Positions 9,840-20,058 of a stretch of DNA of 64,000 nucleotides are shown piece after piece. Where the stretch lies: contig NZ_BLIZ01000001.1 of NCBI RefSeq assembly GCF_019972315.1, positions 186,001 to 250,000 on the forward strand, written 5' to 3'. Origin of the DNA: Geobacter sp. AOG1. GTDB lineage: Bacteria > Desulfobacterota > Desulfuromonadia > Geobacterales > Geobacteraceae. The notes under the pieces were generated by a model. The model saw only the letters and a list, made by a program, of their open reading frames with translations. It did not search any database and was not told where the DNA came from. Each line of letters opens with the position of its first letter. The first letter of the stretch is position 1. The translations under genes were made by a program, and so were the position numbers.

Positions 9840-11834
9840 TGCGTTCTCCGACCTCCCATCATGACGGCATTTCCACGGAAAAGGGCTGCGGCATCACCCA
9901 TTGCCTCGGCGGCAACCCTACCCGGCGAACCATGCTCTCCGCCCCCCGGCTCCAGTACACCGTGAAGCGCCCGTGAGGCATCCTTCAACACCGGCACGAC
10001 GTCTTTCGGCCGTTGCGAGGGATCGGACAATATTCGCAGTGTCCTGCGTATTATCTGCACCGTGGCATGGGGAATCTCCCCGCTGGCGCGGGCTTCATGC
10101 AGCCGCAGAATGCATCTGCAGATGGCCATGGTCGCCAGCCCTCCTTCCACGATCGCCTGGTGGTCCGCTTCGAATTTCCTCGCCATGATCACCAGACGGA
10201 TGACTCGATGCTGGAGCCTTGCCCGCAACCGCTCCATCACGGGAACGGAGTCCGTTGAAGCCATGATTTCCAGGTCACGAACGATGGCGGCCAGCAGGGA
10301 GCAACCGTATGGTCGGATTGATCGGCATGAGGAAGCGGAACGAGGCCCAGGCAAACCCTATCCCCATAACCGTCGCCAGGGCGCCTTGCAGCTGTAGCGA
10401 TGATTCTGCCACAAACGACGCCCCCGGCTGCGCGACGAACATGAAGATAAGCGTGGCATCAGTTGCCGCGGCGACTGTTTTCCGATACTGCATAAGGAGG
10501 ACACCCATCAGAATGAAAGGTGCGACAACGGCAACTTCCATCCCTGGTTTGCCCATTCCCTGCAGCACGATCAGCCGGCAGAAAAGACCGGCCACGGTAC
10601 CAACTGATGCGCCGATAAAGACTTGGACCAGAGTGGAGGGAGGATGTTCCCTTGTGGAAAAGAGGCTGACCATGATGGATGTTGTCATCACCATGGGTAA
10701 AGCCTGCATCCATCCAGTGATCTGCCAGAACAGGCCGACGGCAAGAATGGCAATCGTCGCGCGTATCGCTGCCCGCCACGCCACTTGCCAGTCGCGATGG
10801 GCAACAAGCCTGCTCGTCGGCTCCGCCGTCGGCGTGACCGTCACGGCTTCGTAATCAGCCAGGACAATCCTGAGTGACGTAACGAGTTCATCCAGTGACT
10901 CCCCCAGAAAGGGGAGATGGGCCGTTGCCTCAATTGCGACCGTCTGCAGTTCGTCTGCGCACGCTAGCGTCGATCCGCTCCCCTCAAGATTTACGGCAAC
11001 TTTCTCCAGATGCAGGGAAAGCTGGTCCCGCCAGTAATCGCCCCGGCACTGCTCGCCCCCGTGCCGGGCAAACCGTTCACCGGCCAGACGGCCGGCAGCC
11101 AGCAGCGATAAAAGCGAGACAATGAGGCTTTGCACGTGGCGCTTTCGCTTCTTGAAACTGAACGAACCTGCCCCCACGATATCGACGAGACTCTCGATCT
11201 CTGCGATCTCCATGACGATATCCCGTTCCAGCCGAATCGACCCACCCTTCCTTCCCTGTCGGAGAACAAGTGCAAGCCATGCAATGGTTTCCCCTGCAGC
11301 CCGATGGAGACGGGCCATAAATTCCCCCTTAGACTGGCGGGGCGTAAAGAGGAACGTGACGGTGGTAGCGACTATGATGCCGATGAAGGTGCCGGCGATT
11401 CTGCCAAAGGCCAGGTCGTGGAGATTGGGGAGATTCTGAAAACCGAGGATGGCAATGACGGAACAGGTATAGCCGGCCAGAAGACACGAATAGGAGCGGA
11501 GACCGTAGACCAGGTTTCCGATAAGGGCACATCCCCCGACCCAGAGCGAAAGGGCAATGGTCAGGGTTACCGGTGATCTCGTATGCAGGAGGAGAAGCAT
11601 CCCCGCCCCGGAGCCGACGACTGTTCCGACAAGCCGATAGTAACTTTTCTCGAGCAACAACCCGCGCGTCGGCTGGACAACGATGATCGCCGTCATTGCT
11701 GCCCAGAATGGACATTCGAGTTTCAACAGTACGGCCACCGTCAGTGCAGCCAGGGCGGCCGCGGCTCCCCGGATGGCAAACATGACACGCGGCCGTTCGC
11801 GGCGTAAAAGGCGACAAAGATTATGGAGGGTCAT
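9827..11834 (-). pseudogene. FUSC family aromatic-acid/fusaric-acid type exporter, frameshifted
   Basis: The first 519 codons (11834 to 10275) encode an N-terminal membrane bundle and a second FUSC bundle (segments near LLKLECPFWAAMTAIIVVQPTRG and TIAILAVGLFWQITGW). They run out of frame at about 10310, right after FLMPINPTIR. The normal C-terminal continuation (SLLAAIVRDLEIMASTDSV, then a helical domain to 9827) is found in the next frame. A single extra base near 10305-10315 would explain this. The joined product would be about 670 residues, the usual AaeB/YdhK length. The downstream frame has only a TTG start with no ribosome-binding site, so a separate gene is unlikely. The start overlaps marR by ATGA. 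A sequencing error is an alternative. Confidence 0.75.
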
Positions 11835-12295
11835 CGCTTCATCCGCTCCCGAACATCGTTCACGGTTGACTCGAGGCGTCCGATGAATTCCGCCGTCTGT
11901 GCAATCTCGCTGTCGCTGAAAGGACTGAGCAGCTCGTTTTCCAGGGTGACCACGGTTTCCCGTATCCGGCCGACAATCGCTTGCCCCTCCGGCGTCAGGC
12001 TGAGCAGCTTGGCACGACGGTCCGTCCCATCCTCAGAGCGCCCGACCAGCCCCTTGGCGACCAGGGTATCGATGAGGCGGACGAGGGAAGGGCCTTCGAT
12101 GCCAACGGATGCAGCCAGATCCTTCTGACGAATTCCATCCCCAAGAAGATGGAGATGGAGCAGTGGACGCCAGCTTGCATCGGTCAACCCCTCAGTCTGG
12201 GCCTCGACGTCCAGCACCTGCCGCCATCGCCGCGTCAGGTGGGTAAGCCGGAAGATGAGATTGCTTCTGTCAATTTTTGGAGAGGTTTTTTGCAT
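11831..12295 (-). CDS. MarR family transcriptional regulator
   Basis: A 154-residue MarR-type winged-helix repressor. The DNA-binding region is visible as DGIRQKDLAASVGIEGPSLVRLIDTLVAKGLV followed by the wing EDGTDRRAKLLSLTPEG, with the conserved DxRxxxxxLT signature. MarR proteins are dimeric, usually respond to phenolic or aromatic compounds and often control an adjacent exporter. Here the stop overlaps the start of the FUSC exporter gene by four bases, so it probably regulates its own operon. An ATAG/CTAT inverted pair at 12305-12316, just upstream of the start, is a weak operator candidate. Confidence 0.92.
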   Translation of the reverse strand: MQKTSPKIDRSNLIFRLTHLTRRWRQVLDVEAQTEGLTDASWRPLLHLHLLGDGIRQKDLAASVGIEGPSLVRLIDTLVAKGLVGRSEDGTDRRAKLLSLTPEGQAIVGRIRETVVTLENELLSPFSDSEIAQTAEFIGRLESTVNDVRERMKR

Positions 12296-12343
12296 AAATT
12301 ATAGATAGCATACTATTTATTTTATTGCTACCTTTTTCTATAC

Positions 12344-12386
12344 AAAACAGGGGACAGGCCTCGATACTCGCGTTGCCTGTCCCCTG
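12344..12386 (-). terminator. Intrinsic terminator between the NodT gene and marR
   Basis: Twelve-base arms CAGGGGACAGGC (12348-12359) and GCCTGTCCCCTG (12375-12386) with a 15-base loop. On the minus strand the stem is followed by TTTTGTA. It lies about 100 bp past the NodT stop at 12486, but its left edge is only about 50 bp ahead of marR, so it ends the efflux operon and insulates marR. Confidence 0.7.
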
Positions 12387-12485
12387 TTCCTCACCGCTTC
12401 ATGTTTTATTGTTGATTATGCCTTACACGTCAGTTTTCACAGCATTCATTAGTAGCATCGTCCCAAATGACGCATGGTGTAATGG

Positions 12486-13955
12486 TCACTCGTTGGCTCC
12501 ACCCCCCAGCACTTTGTAGAGAGTCGTCAGATTTAGAAGTCGAACAAGACGGGCGTTGATAAGGTTCTGCTGGGCGCCATAGAGGGAGCGTTGGGAGTCG
12601 AGGACATTCAGGTAGCTGTCGACCCCCTTTTCGTAGCGAGCCAAGGAAAGCTTGTAACTCTCGGAGGTGGCGTCGGTAAGGGACTGCTGCGCCACCAGCT
12701 GGTCGTCTATGGTGCCACGCTGGGCAAGGGAGTCGGCCACTTCCCGGAAGGCGGTCTGGATCGCCTTTTCGTACTGGGCCACGGCAATGTCCCGGTCCAC
12801 TTCCGACACCTTCAGATTGGCCCGGTTGCTGCCGCCATCGAAGATGGGGAGAGAAATCTGGGGGGCGAATTTCCAGACAAAGGAACCTGATGTGAAGAGT
12901 CCCCCCAGATCGTCACTGCCGAAGCCTACGGAAGAAACGAGCGTGATGCGCGGGAAGAACGCCGCCCGCGCCGCACCGATGTTGGCGTTGGCCCCCTTGA
13001 GAAGATTTTCGGCCTGGAGGATGTCGGGACGACTGAGCAGAACGTCGGACGGCAGCCCGGGAGACAGATCCTTCAACGCGGTAAGCGTTTCGGAGAGGGA
13101 CGGGGGAAGGAGGTCAGCCGGAACCGGTGACCCGACCACAAGATTCAGGGCATTCTCATCCTGGGCCACCAGGGTGGTGAAACGGGCGATGTCCACCCGC
13201 GCCGTATCCACGCTGGTCTGGGCCTGGTTGAGATCGAGGGCGGAGGAGACGCCAGCCTCGAAGCGGCTTTTGGTGAGCTGGTAGGAGGACTGCTGGCTCG
13301 TCAGGGTCTCCTTGGCAAGCTGCAGCCGTTCCCGGTCCGCGGCCAGGGCGAGCCAGGTGCCGGCGACCTGGGAAACCAGGCTGATCTGGACACTGCGCCG
13401 CGCCTGTTCGGTGGCCAGGTACTGCTCCAGCGCCTGGTCCTTGAGGCTGCGCACCCGGCCGAACAGGTCGAGCTCATAGGAGCTGACGCCGAGGCCGACA
13501 GTGTACTGATGGATGTTCACCGGCACCCCCGTCCCCGAGAAGTCTTCGGACAGGCGCTGGAAGGTACCGGCTGCATTGGCATCAACGTGCGGCACGAGAT
13601 CGGCACGCTGGATCTGGTACTGGGCCCGAGACCGTTCGATATTGAGGGCGGCAACGCGCAGGTCGCGGTTGTTCTCCAACGCCAGGGCGATCAGCTTCCG
13701 CAATTGCCCGTCGACAAAGAACTCCTGCCAAGGGATATCGGCCGCCGGCTTCTCGGTGGACTTGGCAGCCTCGGCCTTGTACGCCGGGCCGCTTGGCCAA
13801 CTGGTCGGTACCGGTGCATCGGGACGGGTATAGCTAGGGGCCATGGTGCAGCCGGAAAGAGCAAGCAGGGCACAACCAACAATTACACAACGGAGCACGA
13901 CGCGCGGTTTTTCTTTGTACCCCTGCGTCTCGGCGCTAATAATTTGCCTTTTCAT
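12486..13955 (-). CDS. NodT/OprM-type outer membrane efflux lipoprotein
   Basis: A 489-residue RND outer-membrane factor. It has a lipoprotein signal peptide ([13 protein letters not shown], lipobox LSGC) followed by [14 protein letters not shown], the usual start of mature OprM/NodT proteins, then two long alpha-hairpin repeats (for example [22 protein letters not shown] and [31 protein letters not shown]). It forms the trimeric channel-tunnel through the outer membrane for the upstream pump. I chose the ATG at 13955, two bases after the pump stop, because GGAGG lies nine bases upstream; the open frame extends further into the pump gene without a start signal. Confidence 0.95.
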   Translation of the reverse strand: MKRQIISAETQGYKEKPRVVLRCVIVGCALLALSGCTMAPSYTRPDAPVPTSWPSGPAYKAEAAKSTEKPAADIPWQEFFVDGQLRKLIALALENNRDLRVAALNIERSRAQYQIQRADLVPHVDANAAGTFQRLSEDFSGTGVPVNIHQYTVGLGVSSYELDLFGRVRSLKDQALEQYLATEQARRSVQISLVSQVAGTWLALAADRERLQLAKETLTSQQSSYQLTKSRFEAGVSSALDLNQAQTSVDTARVDIARFTTLVAQDENALNLVVGSPVPADLLPPSLSETLTALKDLSPGLPSDVLLSRPDILQAENLLKGANANIGAARAAFFPRITLVSSVGFGSDDLGGLFTSGSFVWKFAPQISLPIFDGGSNRANLKVSEVDRDIAVAQYEKAIQTAFREVADSLAQRGTIDDQLVAQQSLTDATSESYKLSLARYEKGVDSYLNVLDSQRSLYGAQQNLINARLVRLLNLTTLYKVLGGGANE

Positions 13956-13956
13956 A

Positions 13957-16900
13957 TCACTGTTCCTCCACAACATTGGCAACAACAGGTTCCCCGGCAT
14001 GCGGCTTGTATTTTTTTCGGCCGAACAGTCGCGACACCAACACAAAAAAGAACGGAATAAAGATCAGGTCGATGAAGGTGGCCGAGAGGAGCCCGCCGGT
14101 GACGGCGGTGCCGATGGCGTTCTGGGCCGCGGCACCGGCCCCCTTGGTAAGGGCCAGCGGCAGGGTGCCGAAGAAGAAGGCCAGTGAGGTCATGATGACC
14201 GGACGAAGCCGGATCTTCACCGCCGCCAGGGTGGCATCAACCAGTTCGTGGCCCTGATGCATCTGCTCCTTGATGAACTGGATGATCAGGATCGCATTCT
14301 TGGTGGAAAGTCCCACGGTGGTGAGCAGACCGATCTGGAGGTAGACATCGTTGGGGAACATCCGGAGCTTGACCGCGGTCACCGCCCCCACCAGTCCCAA
14401 CGGCAGCATCAGCAGATTGACGAAGGGGATGGTCCAGCTCTCGTACAGTGCCGCCACGGAGAGGAACACCACCAGGAGCGAGATGGCGTAAAGTGCCGGT
14501 GCCTGGGCTCCGGCATTCTTTTCTTCGTAGGAGAGGCCGGTCCATTCGTACCCGATCCCTGGCGGCAGCTGGGCCACCATCTTTTCCACCTCGTCCATGG
14601 ATTCGCCGGTACTGATACCCGGCGCAGCCTGACCCAGGATCTCCACGGCCGGAATACCGTTGTAGCGTTCCAGGCGGGGCGAACCGTACTGCCAGCGGGC
14701 GGTGGCAAACGCGGAAAACGGCACCATCTGGCCATCCTTGTTGCTCACGTACCAGCTGTTTATATCCTCCGGCAGCATCCGGGAATTTGGTTCTGACTGG
14801 AGATAGACCTTCTTGACCCGGCCGTTCTGGATGAAATCGTTGACATAGGTGCTCCCCCAGGCAGTGGAGAGGACGTTGTTGATGTCCGCCTGAGATACCC
14901 CCAGTGCGCCGGCCCGTACGTCATCGATGTCAAGCTTGAACTGGGGGGAATCGTCCTGGCCGTTGGGGCGCACCGCGATCAGTTTCTTATTTTTCATGGC
15001 CATACCCAGGAGCTGGTTACGCGCCTCCATCAGTTTTTCATGCCCCAGTCCACCACGATCCTGCAACTGGAGATCGAAGCCGTTCGCCACCCCCAGTTCA
15101 AGCACTGCCGGCGGTGAAAAGGCGAAGGCGAGACCGTCGCGTATCTGGGAAAAGGCCTTCATGGCCCGGCCGGCAATGGCGGCTGCCTTCAGGTCCGGGG
15201 TCTTGCGCAGGTCCCAGTTCTTGAGCTTGACAAAGGCAAGCCCCATGTTCTGGCCCCGACCGGCAAAGCTGAATCCGGCCACGGTAATGACCCCTTCCAC
15301 AGTTTTGGATTCATCCTTAAGGAAATGTTGTTCCAGCTGCCGTATGACCTGGATCGTTCGCTCCTGGGTGGCACCGGCCGGCAACTGGACTTGGCAGATA
15401 ATGAACCCCTGATCCTCATCCGGCAGGAACGACGTGGGAAGATGCAGGAAGAAAAAAGCCATGAGGGCCACGATGGTGCCGTAGACCACCAGGTAGCGCA
15501 CCGGCTTGCCGAAGGAGCGGCCGACGATCCCCTCATACTTTGTCCTGCAGAAGTCAAATACTTTGTTGAACCAGCGGAAGAAAGGGCAAAACCAACCTTT
15601 TTCACACGCCTCATGCCCTTTCTCCACCGGCTTGAGGAGGGTGGCACAGAGGGCCGGAGTCAGGATCATGGCCACCATGACCGAAAGGATCATGGCGGAG
15701 ATGATGGTAATGGAAAACTGACGGTAGATAACACCGGTGGAACCGGGAAAGAAAGCCATGGGGAGGAAGACCGCCGTCAGGACCGTTGCGATGCCCCAGA
15801 GGGCGCTGGTGATCTGTCCCATGGACTTGATAGTGGCATCATGGGGCGAGAGCCCCTCCTCGGTCATGATCCTTTCCACGTTCTCGACCACGACGATGGC
15901 ATCGTCCACCAACAGGCCGATGACGATGACCAGGGCAAACATGGTCAGGGTGTTGATGGAGAACCCGCAGGCCGCCAGCACCCCCATGGTGCCCAAAAGA
16001 ACCACCGGAACCGCGATGGTGGGGATCAGGGTGGCCCGAATGTTCTGCAGGAAGAGGAACATGATGATGAAGACCAGGAAGACCGCCTCGACCAGGGTAT
16101 GTACCACTTCTTCAATGGAAATCTTGACGAAGGGGGTGGTATCGTAGGGGTAGACCACCTTCATGCCAGGAGGGAAGTATTTCGAAAGCTCCTCCATCTT
16201 GGCCTTGACCCGGTTGCCGGTTTCCAAGGCGTTGGCACCGGAGGCCAGGCGGATTGCCATCCCCCCCATCGGTTTTCCGTTGTAGTACGATTGTATCTCG
16301 TAGTTCTCGGTGCCGATTTTGCTTTCGGCCACATCCCTGAGTTTGACTGTCGAGCCGTCAGGGTTAGTGCGCAGGACGATGGCATCGAACTGCTCTGTGT
16401 TCTGGAGCAGGGATCGGGCGTTGATGGTGGCATTGAGTTGCTGCCCCTGAGTGGCGGGGACGGCACCAAACTGTCCTGCCGATACCTGGACGTTCTGGGC
16501 CTGCAACGCCGTGATAACATCGTTGGTGGTCATGTGGTAGTTATTCAGCTTGGCGGGGTTTAGCCAGATTCGCATGGCGTTCTGGGTGCCGAACAACAGC
16601 AGTTCGCCGACCCCGTCCAGGCGGCTGACGATGTCCTGGAGGTTGGAGACCATGTAGTCGGTGAGGGCGTTGCGGTCCATAGAGCCGTCTTCCGACTCAA
16701 GGCCGATGATCAGCAGGAAGTTCCTGGTGGACTTGACCACCTGAATCCCCTGGCGCTGCACGATCTGGGGGAGGAGCGGCACGGCCAGCTGCAGCTTGTT
16801 CTGCACCTGCACCTGGGCGATGTTCGGATCGGTGCCGGCCTTGAAGGTCAGCGTAATGCTCACTGCCCCGGCCGAATCGCTGGTGGAGGACATGTAGATC

Positions 16901-17124
16901 AGGTTGTCAATCCCGTTCAGCTTCTGCTCGATGACCTGGGTGACCGTATCCTGTACGGTCTGGGCCGACGCGCCCGGATAGGTGGCGTTGATGGCGATCT
17001 GCGGCGGCGCAATGGCAGGATACTGGGAAACCGGCAGCTTCTTGATCGCCAGCAGGCCGGCCAGCATGACCATGATGGCAATGACCCAGGCAAAGATGGG
17101 ACGATTTATGAAAAAGCGAGGCAT
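13957..17124 (-). CDS. RND multidrug efflux pump, HAE1 family (AcrB/MexB-like)
   Basis: A 1055-residue inner-membrane transporter of full family length. The N-terminal [20 protein letters not shown] is the AcrB-type first helix. The proton-relay aspartate pair is present in [16 protein letters not shown] of TM4, and the matching lysine in [13 protein letters not shown] of TM10. Two large periplasmic porter/docking loops are retained. It exports hydrophobic or amphiphilic compounds in exchange for protons with the membrane-fusion protein upstream and the NodT factor downstream. The substrate range cannot be read from sequence. All three genes share one strand with short gaps and appear to be controlled by the adjacent TetR. 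Confidence 0.96.
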   Translation of the reverse strand: MPRFFINRPIFAWVIAIMVMLAGLLAIKKLPVSQYPAIAPPQIAINATYPGASAQTVQDTVTQVIEQKLNGIDNLIYMSSTSDSAGAVSITLTFKAGTDPNIAQVQVQNKLQLAVPLLPQIVQRQGIQVVKSTRNFLLIIGLESEDGSMDRNALTDYMVSNLQDIVSRLDGVGELLLFGTQNAMRIWLNPAKLNNYHMTTNDVITALQAQNVQVSAGQFGAVPATQGQQLNATINARSLLQNTEQFDAIVLRTNPDGSTVKLRDVAESKIGTENYEIQSYYNGKPMGGMAIRLASGANALETGNRVKAKMEELSKYFPPGMKVVYPYDTTPFVKISIEEVVHTLVEAVFLVFIIMFLFLQNIRATLIPTIAVPVVLLGTMGVLAACGFSINTLTMFALVIVIGLLVDDAIVVVENVERIMTEEGLSPHDATIKSMGQITSALWGIATVLTAVFLPMAFFPGSTGVIYRQFSITIISAMILSVMVAMILTPALCATLLKPVEKGHEACEKGWFCPFFRWFNKVFDFCRTKYEGIVGRSFGKPVRYLVVYGTIVALMAFFFLHLPTSFLPDEDQGFIICQVQLPAGATQERTIQVIRQLEQHFLKDESKTVEGVITVAGFSFAGRGQNMGLAFVKLKNWDLRKTPDLKAAAIAGRAMKAFSQIRDGLAFAFSPPAVLELGVANGFDLQLQDRGGLGHEKLMEARNQLLGMAMKNKKLIAVRPNGQDDSPQFKLDIDDVRAGALGVSQADINNVLSTAWGSTYVNDFIQNGRVKKVYLQSEPNSRMLPEDINSWYVSNKDGQMVPFSAFATARWQYGSPRLERYNGIPAVEILGQAAPGISTGESMDEVEKMVAQLPPGIGYEWTGLSYEEKNAGAQAPALYAISLLVVFLSVAALYESWTIPFVNLLMLPLGLVGAVTAVKLRMFPNDVYLQIGLLTTVGLSTKNAILIIQFIKEQMHQGHELVDATLAAVKIRLRPVIMTSLAFFFGTLPLALTKGAGAAAQNAIGTAVTGGLLSATFIDLIFIPFFFVLVSRLFGRKKYKPHAGEPVVANVVEEQ

Positions 17125-17154
17125 GAAGAAAACTCCTTATAAAGTCGTGCGATG

Positions 17155-17206
17155 AGTTCGTATAGGTCGTGTACGTCCTATAGGTCCCATAGGTCGTATA
17201 CGACCC
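17155..17206. repeat. Degenerate TATAGGTC microrepeat between efflux genes
   Basis: In the 83-bp gap between the membrane-fusion protein and pump genes, the 8-mer TATAGGTC occurs at 17161 and 17179, and a variant CATAGGTC at 17188 that runs into GTATACGAC. These short imperfect repeats fill most of the spacer. No coding function is apparent. Confidence 0.7.
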
Positions 17207-17207
17207 A

Positions 17208-18401
17208 TTATTTTTTCGCTGCCGGAGCAGCCGCTGCCGGAGCACCCTCCACCGGTTTGTTGCCGAACGGCACGGCCTTGACCTGGGTTCCGGGACGCGC
17301 CTTCTGGAACCCTTCAAGGATGACACGGTCACCCGTCTTCAGCCCTTCGCTCACCAGCCATTTGTCACCCACGGTGCGGAACACCTTGATCGTCCGCGGT
17401 TCCACCTTATCTTCGGCCCCCACCACCATCACCACGGCATCGCCGGCCGGATTGCGGGTAACCCCCCGCTGCGGTACCATGATCGCCTGCTCGTTCACCC
17501 CTTCCTCCAGAATTGCACGGACAAACATTCCCGGCAACAGGGTCTGTTTCGGGTTGGGGAAGATCGCCCGCAGGGTTATGGAACCGGTACTCTGGTCCAC
17601 GGTAACTTCCGAGAACTTCAGGGTCCCTGGTACCGGATAGGCACTGCCGTCCTCCAGCACCAACTTGACCCTTGCCTGTGCTGTCCCGCCATTTTTCAGC
17701 AGGCCACTGGCCAGGTTCTGCTTCAGCTTTAAGAGATCGGCGTTGGACTGGGAGACATCCACATACATGGAACTGAGCTGTTGGATGGTGGCTAGCGCTG
17801 CAGACTGGTTAGCAGTTACCAGGGCACCGTTGGTCACGGTAGAACGGCCGATACGGCCGGATATGGGAGCGGTAACCTTGGTATAAGCCAGATTGATCCG
17901 GGCGGTTTCTACCGCAGCCTTGCTGGCCGCCACGTCGGCCTCGGCCTGCTTGAGTGCCGCGCTGGCATCGTCATAATCCTGCTGGCTCACGGCTTTCATC
18001 TTCACGAGATCCCGGAAGCGCTCCTCTTTGAGCCGGGCCGGAATAAGATTGGCCTCGGCCCGGGACAGAGCCGCACTGGCACTGGCATAGGCCGCCTGGT
18101 AGGTTGCCGGGTCGATCTGATAGAGCACCTGACCAGCCTTGACGTCGCTCCCCTCGGTGAAAACCCGCTTCTGGATGATCCCGCTGACCTGCGGCCGAAC
18201 CTCGGCAATCAGGTAAGGCGAAGTGCGGCCGGGAAGTTCAGTGGTCAGGACCACCCGTTCGGGTTTGATCACCACTATTCCGACTTCGGGAGGACCACTT
18301 GGTGGAGGGGTGGAGTTTTTCTTGCCGCATCCGGTCACCATCACGCCGGTTACCAGAATTCCTGCAACGGCAATCAGCTTTGCTCTGCTCGTGGTTTGCA
18401 T
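17208..18401 (-). CDS. RND efflux periplasmic adaptor (AcrA/MexA-like membrane fusion protein)
   Basis: A 397-residue adaptor lipoprotein: signal peptide ending VTGVMVTGC, then mature GKKNSTPPPSGPPEVG. Typical elements are in order: the first half-motif EVRPQVSGIIQKRVFTEGSDVKAGQVLYQID, an alpha-hairpin (AYASASAALSRAEANLIPARLKEERFRDLVKM), the second lipoyl half (TKVTAPISGRIGRSTVTNGALVTANQ) and beta-barrel/membrane-proximal domains. It bridges the HAE1 pump and outer-membrane factor. I chose the ATG at 18401, with GAGGTG just upstream. First large gene of the efflux operon; a 25-codon ORF and a TetR operator lie in front of it. Confidence 0.95.
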   Translation of the reverse strand: MQTTSRAKLIAVAGILVTGVMVTGCGKKNSTPPPSGPPEVGIVVIKPERVVLTTELPGRTSPYLIAEVRPQVSGIIQKRVFTEGSDVKAGQVLYQIDPATYQAAYASASAALSRAEANLIPARLKEERFRDLVKMKAVSQQDYDDASAALKQAEADVAASKAAVETARINLAYTKVTAPISGRIGRSTVTNGALVTANQSAALATIQQLSSMYVDVSQSNADLLKLKQNLASGLLKNGGTAQARVKLVLEDGSAYPVPGTLKFSEVTVDQSTGSITLRAIFPNPKQTLLPGMFVRAILEEGVNEQAIMVPQRGVTRNPAGDAVVMVVGAEDKVEPRTIKVFRTVGDKWLVSEGLKTGDRVILEGFQKARPGTQVKAVPFGNKPVEGAPAAAAPAAKK

Positions 18402-18470
18402 AAACACCTCAATGGTCTGAAGAAATTGCCAGCGCGATGCGGCTGGAGATACCAGGCTGAATCCAGCCGG

Positions 18471-18548
18471 CTAGTTGTCTTTTTTCGTGAACGCGATAAT
18501 GGCGATAAGTGCCCAGGTCGCCGCCGTAACGGCAATAAAAATGTTCAT
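18471..18548 (-). CDS. Candidate 25-residue single-helix membrane peptide
   Basis: An ATG-TAG ORF of 26 codons reads MNIFIAVTAATWALIAIIAF, then TKKDN: a hydrophobic helix of about 18-20 residues followed by a short charged tail. This is the topology of small inner-membrane proteins such as AcrZ, which binds AcrB in E. coli, though I see no sequence match. It lies between the TetR gene and the membrane-fusion gene on the same strand, directly behind a TetR operator. A weak AGGA is seen about 11 bases before the ATG. A GGCTGGA/TCCAGCC hairpin (18442-18470) sits right after its stop. Expression is unproven and chance is possible at this length. Confidence 0.45.
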   Translation of the reverse strand: MNIFIAVTAATWALIAIIAFTKKDN

Positions 18549-18603
18549 CTCTGTTGTCCTACTCCGGGGTTTGACGCTATGCCATTGCCTGCATTCATAA
18601 CCA

Positions 18604-18617
18604 GAATGAACGTTCTC
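18604..18617 (-). promoter_or_regulatory. TetR operator in front of the efflux operon
   Basis: GAATGAACGTTCTC matches 12 of 14 bases of the perfect palindrome upstream of the adjacent tetR gene (19234-19251). It lies between the tetR stop and the small membrane ORF, the position expected for repression of the efflux operon. Confidence 0.7.
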
Positions 18618-18647
18618 TTTAACTGCAGACAAGACTGTTGCCGCCCC

Positions 18648-19223
18648 TTACCGTTTTACCCCATCCCAGCACGCCTCGGTGATCTGTTCGATCAGGGTGT
18701 CGGTCAGGTCGAAGAAGCCAAGAGTATGATCCCTGACAGCTGAGATCAGGGGGCCGAACGCCAGGGAAAAGAGTATGAGCATGGGAAGATCCTTCATAAC
18801 CTGCTGGGCCAACCCATCTTCGAAGAGCACCTGAAACACGTCCTTGTTGTCCGATTCACCGAGAATCTTGTTTCTGCGGCAGGCAACGCCATAGGGCGAA
18901 TTATGGAACTGCTCCACATACCGGAAATGGAGGGGGGAGCCGATGAAATACCGGAACAGTTCACGGTTCAGATGGAGAAAACGCTCCCGGATAGGCCGCT
19001 CCGCCGAGTATCCCGTCAGGATGCGCCCTTTGATTTTCCCTTCTATTTCCCGGAACAACTCATTGATGAGCACATCCTTGTTCTCGAAATAGCGGTAGAT
19101 CGTTCCTGCCCCAACCCCTGCGCGCTCGGCGATCAAGGCCATGGGAGCGCCGTGAAACCCGTGCTCGGCGATAAGTGCCAGGGCAGCACGAAGTATTTCG
19201 TCTCGTTTTTCACATTTCACCAT
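18648..19223 (-). CDS. TetR/AcrR family repressor of the efflux operon
   Basis: A 191-residue regulator. The N-terminal helix-turn-helix is clear: EILRAALALIAEHGFHGAPMALIAERAGVGAGTIYRYFENKDVLINELF. The C-terminal ligand-binding part is divergent, as usual. It is the likely repressor of the RND genes that follow on the same strand; sequence-related palindromes occur just upstream of its own start and just ahead of the efflux genes, implying autoregulation plus control of the pump. Toxic pump substrates are the expected inducers, by analogy with AcrR. Confidence 0.93.
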   Translation of the reverse strand: MVKCEKRDEILRAALALIAEHGFHGAPMALIAERAGVGAGTIYRYFENKDVLINELFREIEGKIKGRILTGYSAERPIRERFLHLNRELFRYFIGSPLHFRYVEQFHNSPYGVACRRNKILGESDNKDVFQVLFEDGLAQQVMKDLPMLILFSLAFGPLISAVRDHTLGFFDLTDTLIEQITEACWDGVKR

Positions 19224-19233
19224 AAAGGTCTCC

Positions 19234-19251
19234 GGAATGAACGTTCATTCC
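19234..19251 (-). promoter_or_regulatory. Perfect 18-bp TetR operator palindrome
   Basis: GGAATGAAC followed directly by its reverse complement GTTCATTCC, 10 bp upstream of the tetR ATG. Perfect palindromes of this kind are typical AcrR/TetR-family operators. A partial copy lies at 18604-18617. Confidence 0.8.
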
Positions 19252-19347
19252 AATTTATAGCCGTACTCTTGCCATGTCAAGATTTTTTTACCGGTGCAGG
19301 ATATTGGGGAAGCTTTTCTATCATCAGCAGGAGAGAGAACAAGCGCG

Positions 19348-19379
19348 AAGGCCCCACTTCCTTCCGGAAGAGGGGCCTT
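19348..19379 (-). terminator. Strong hairpin downstream of the DUF3553 gene
   Basis: Stem AAGGCCCC plus CTTCC pairing with GGAAG plus GGGGCCTT, one A/A mismatch, loop TTCC. There is no clear T-run on either strand, so it may terminate weakly or stabilise an mRNA end. Confidence 0.5.
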
Positions 19380-19464
19380 GTGTCGTGGGAATATGACATG
19401 TCACGTCATACTATATGCTATATGCGCGGATTTTTCCATCGGCCGTTAGCCGTACTTCCGGTCA

Positions 19465-19728
19465 TTAACCTTCGGCGGGAGCAACCGTTTTCTTTTTGGC
19501 CTTTCTGGGTGCCGGGCGGGCTTTCACCACAGCCACCACTTCCGGAGGAGGCAAATAGGAGGCAGCTTCAGCCGGTTGCAAGGTGTCAAAATGAGAGGCC
19601 GCTATTTTCCGGCTAACGCCATCACTGAACTGGATTGTCGCCCGGTTGTCATTCACCTCCAACACCTTGCCAGAGCCCCATTGCAGCGCACCCGCGTGAC
19701 TTACAAACTTGCCTGTCTTGATTATCAT
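19465..19728 (-). CDS. DUF3553 domain protein
   Basis: An 87-residue protein. The N-terminal half (KTGKFVSHAGALQWGSGKVLEVNDNRATIQFSDGVSRKIAASHFDTL) matches the DUF3553 pattern, a small SH3-like domain also found near DNA-repair helicases. The C-terminus is a basic tail rich in Pro, Ala and Lys (VVKARPAPRKAKKKTVAPAEG), suggesting nucleic-acid or polyanion contact; function is unknown. I chose the ATG at 19728 because GAGG lies nine bases upstream; an in-frame ATG at 19743 lacks a ribosome-binding site. Confidence 0.75.
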   Translation of the reverse strand: MIIKTGKFVSHAGALQWGSGKVLEVNDNRATIQFSDGVSRKIAASHFDTLQPAEAASYLPPPEVVAVVKARPAPRKAKKKTVAPAEG

Positions 19729-20058
19729 TGGTTCCGTCCTCATCTATCTGAAGGAGTGGTAGGTCCTGCCTCGAAATCAATATACAGTATCAGCTTTCAT
19801 TCACATCTATTTTCTTACTTCACCAGTAAGTTTCACATTCAATACATAATGAACTAATGTATGGTTTATAGCAAGCTATATATACTTTTACGCTAGTGCC
19901 CCATACGATTCTACCGTTTTTCCCTATCTTAATACGCGAGCTGATGTTGCTCATAGTGTGAGGGATCTCACGTATCGGCTCCTGGCAAGTTCAGTGGGTA
20001 AACCGCTGGTCAGGACATCTGCTGCCATTTAATTTAAGGTGCCGCCCAATTAAATAGA

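Noticed and set aside
9827-10354. A separate 175-residue gene at the end of the FUSC region
   Set aside because: It has only a TTG start without a ribosome-binding site and continues the FUSC C-terminus exactly; a frameshift explains it better.
17188-17206. GTATAC in the efflux spacer as a GntR operator
   Set aside because: It lacks the GGGGTAC/GTACCCC arms and is part of a local microrepeat.
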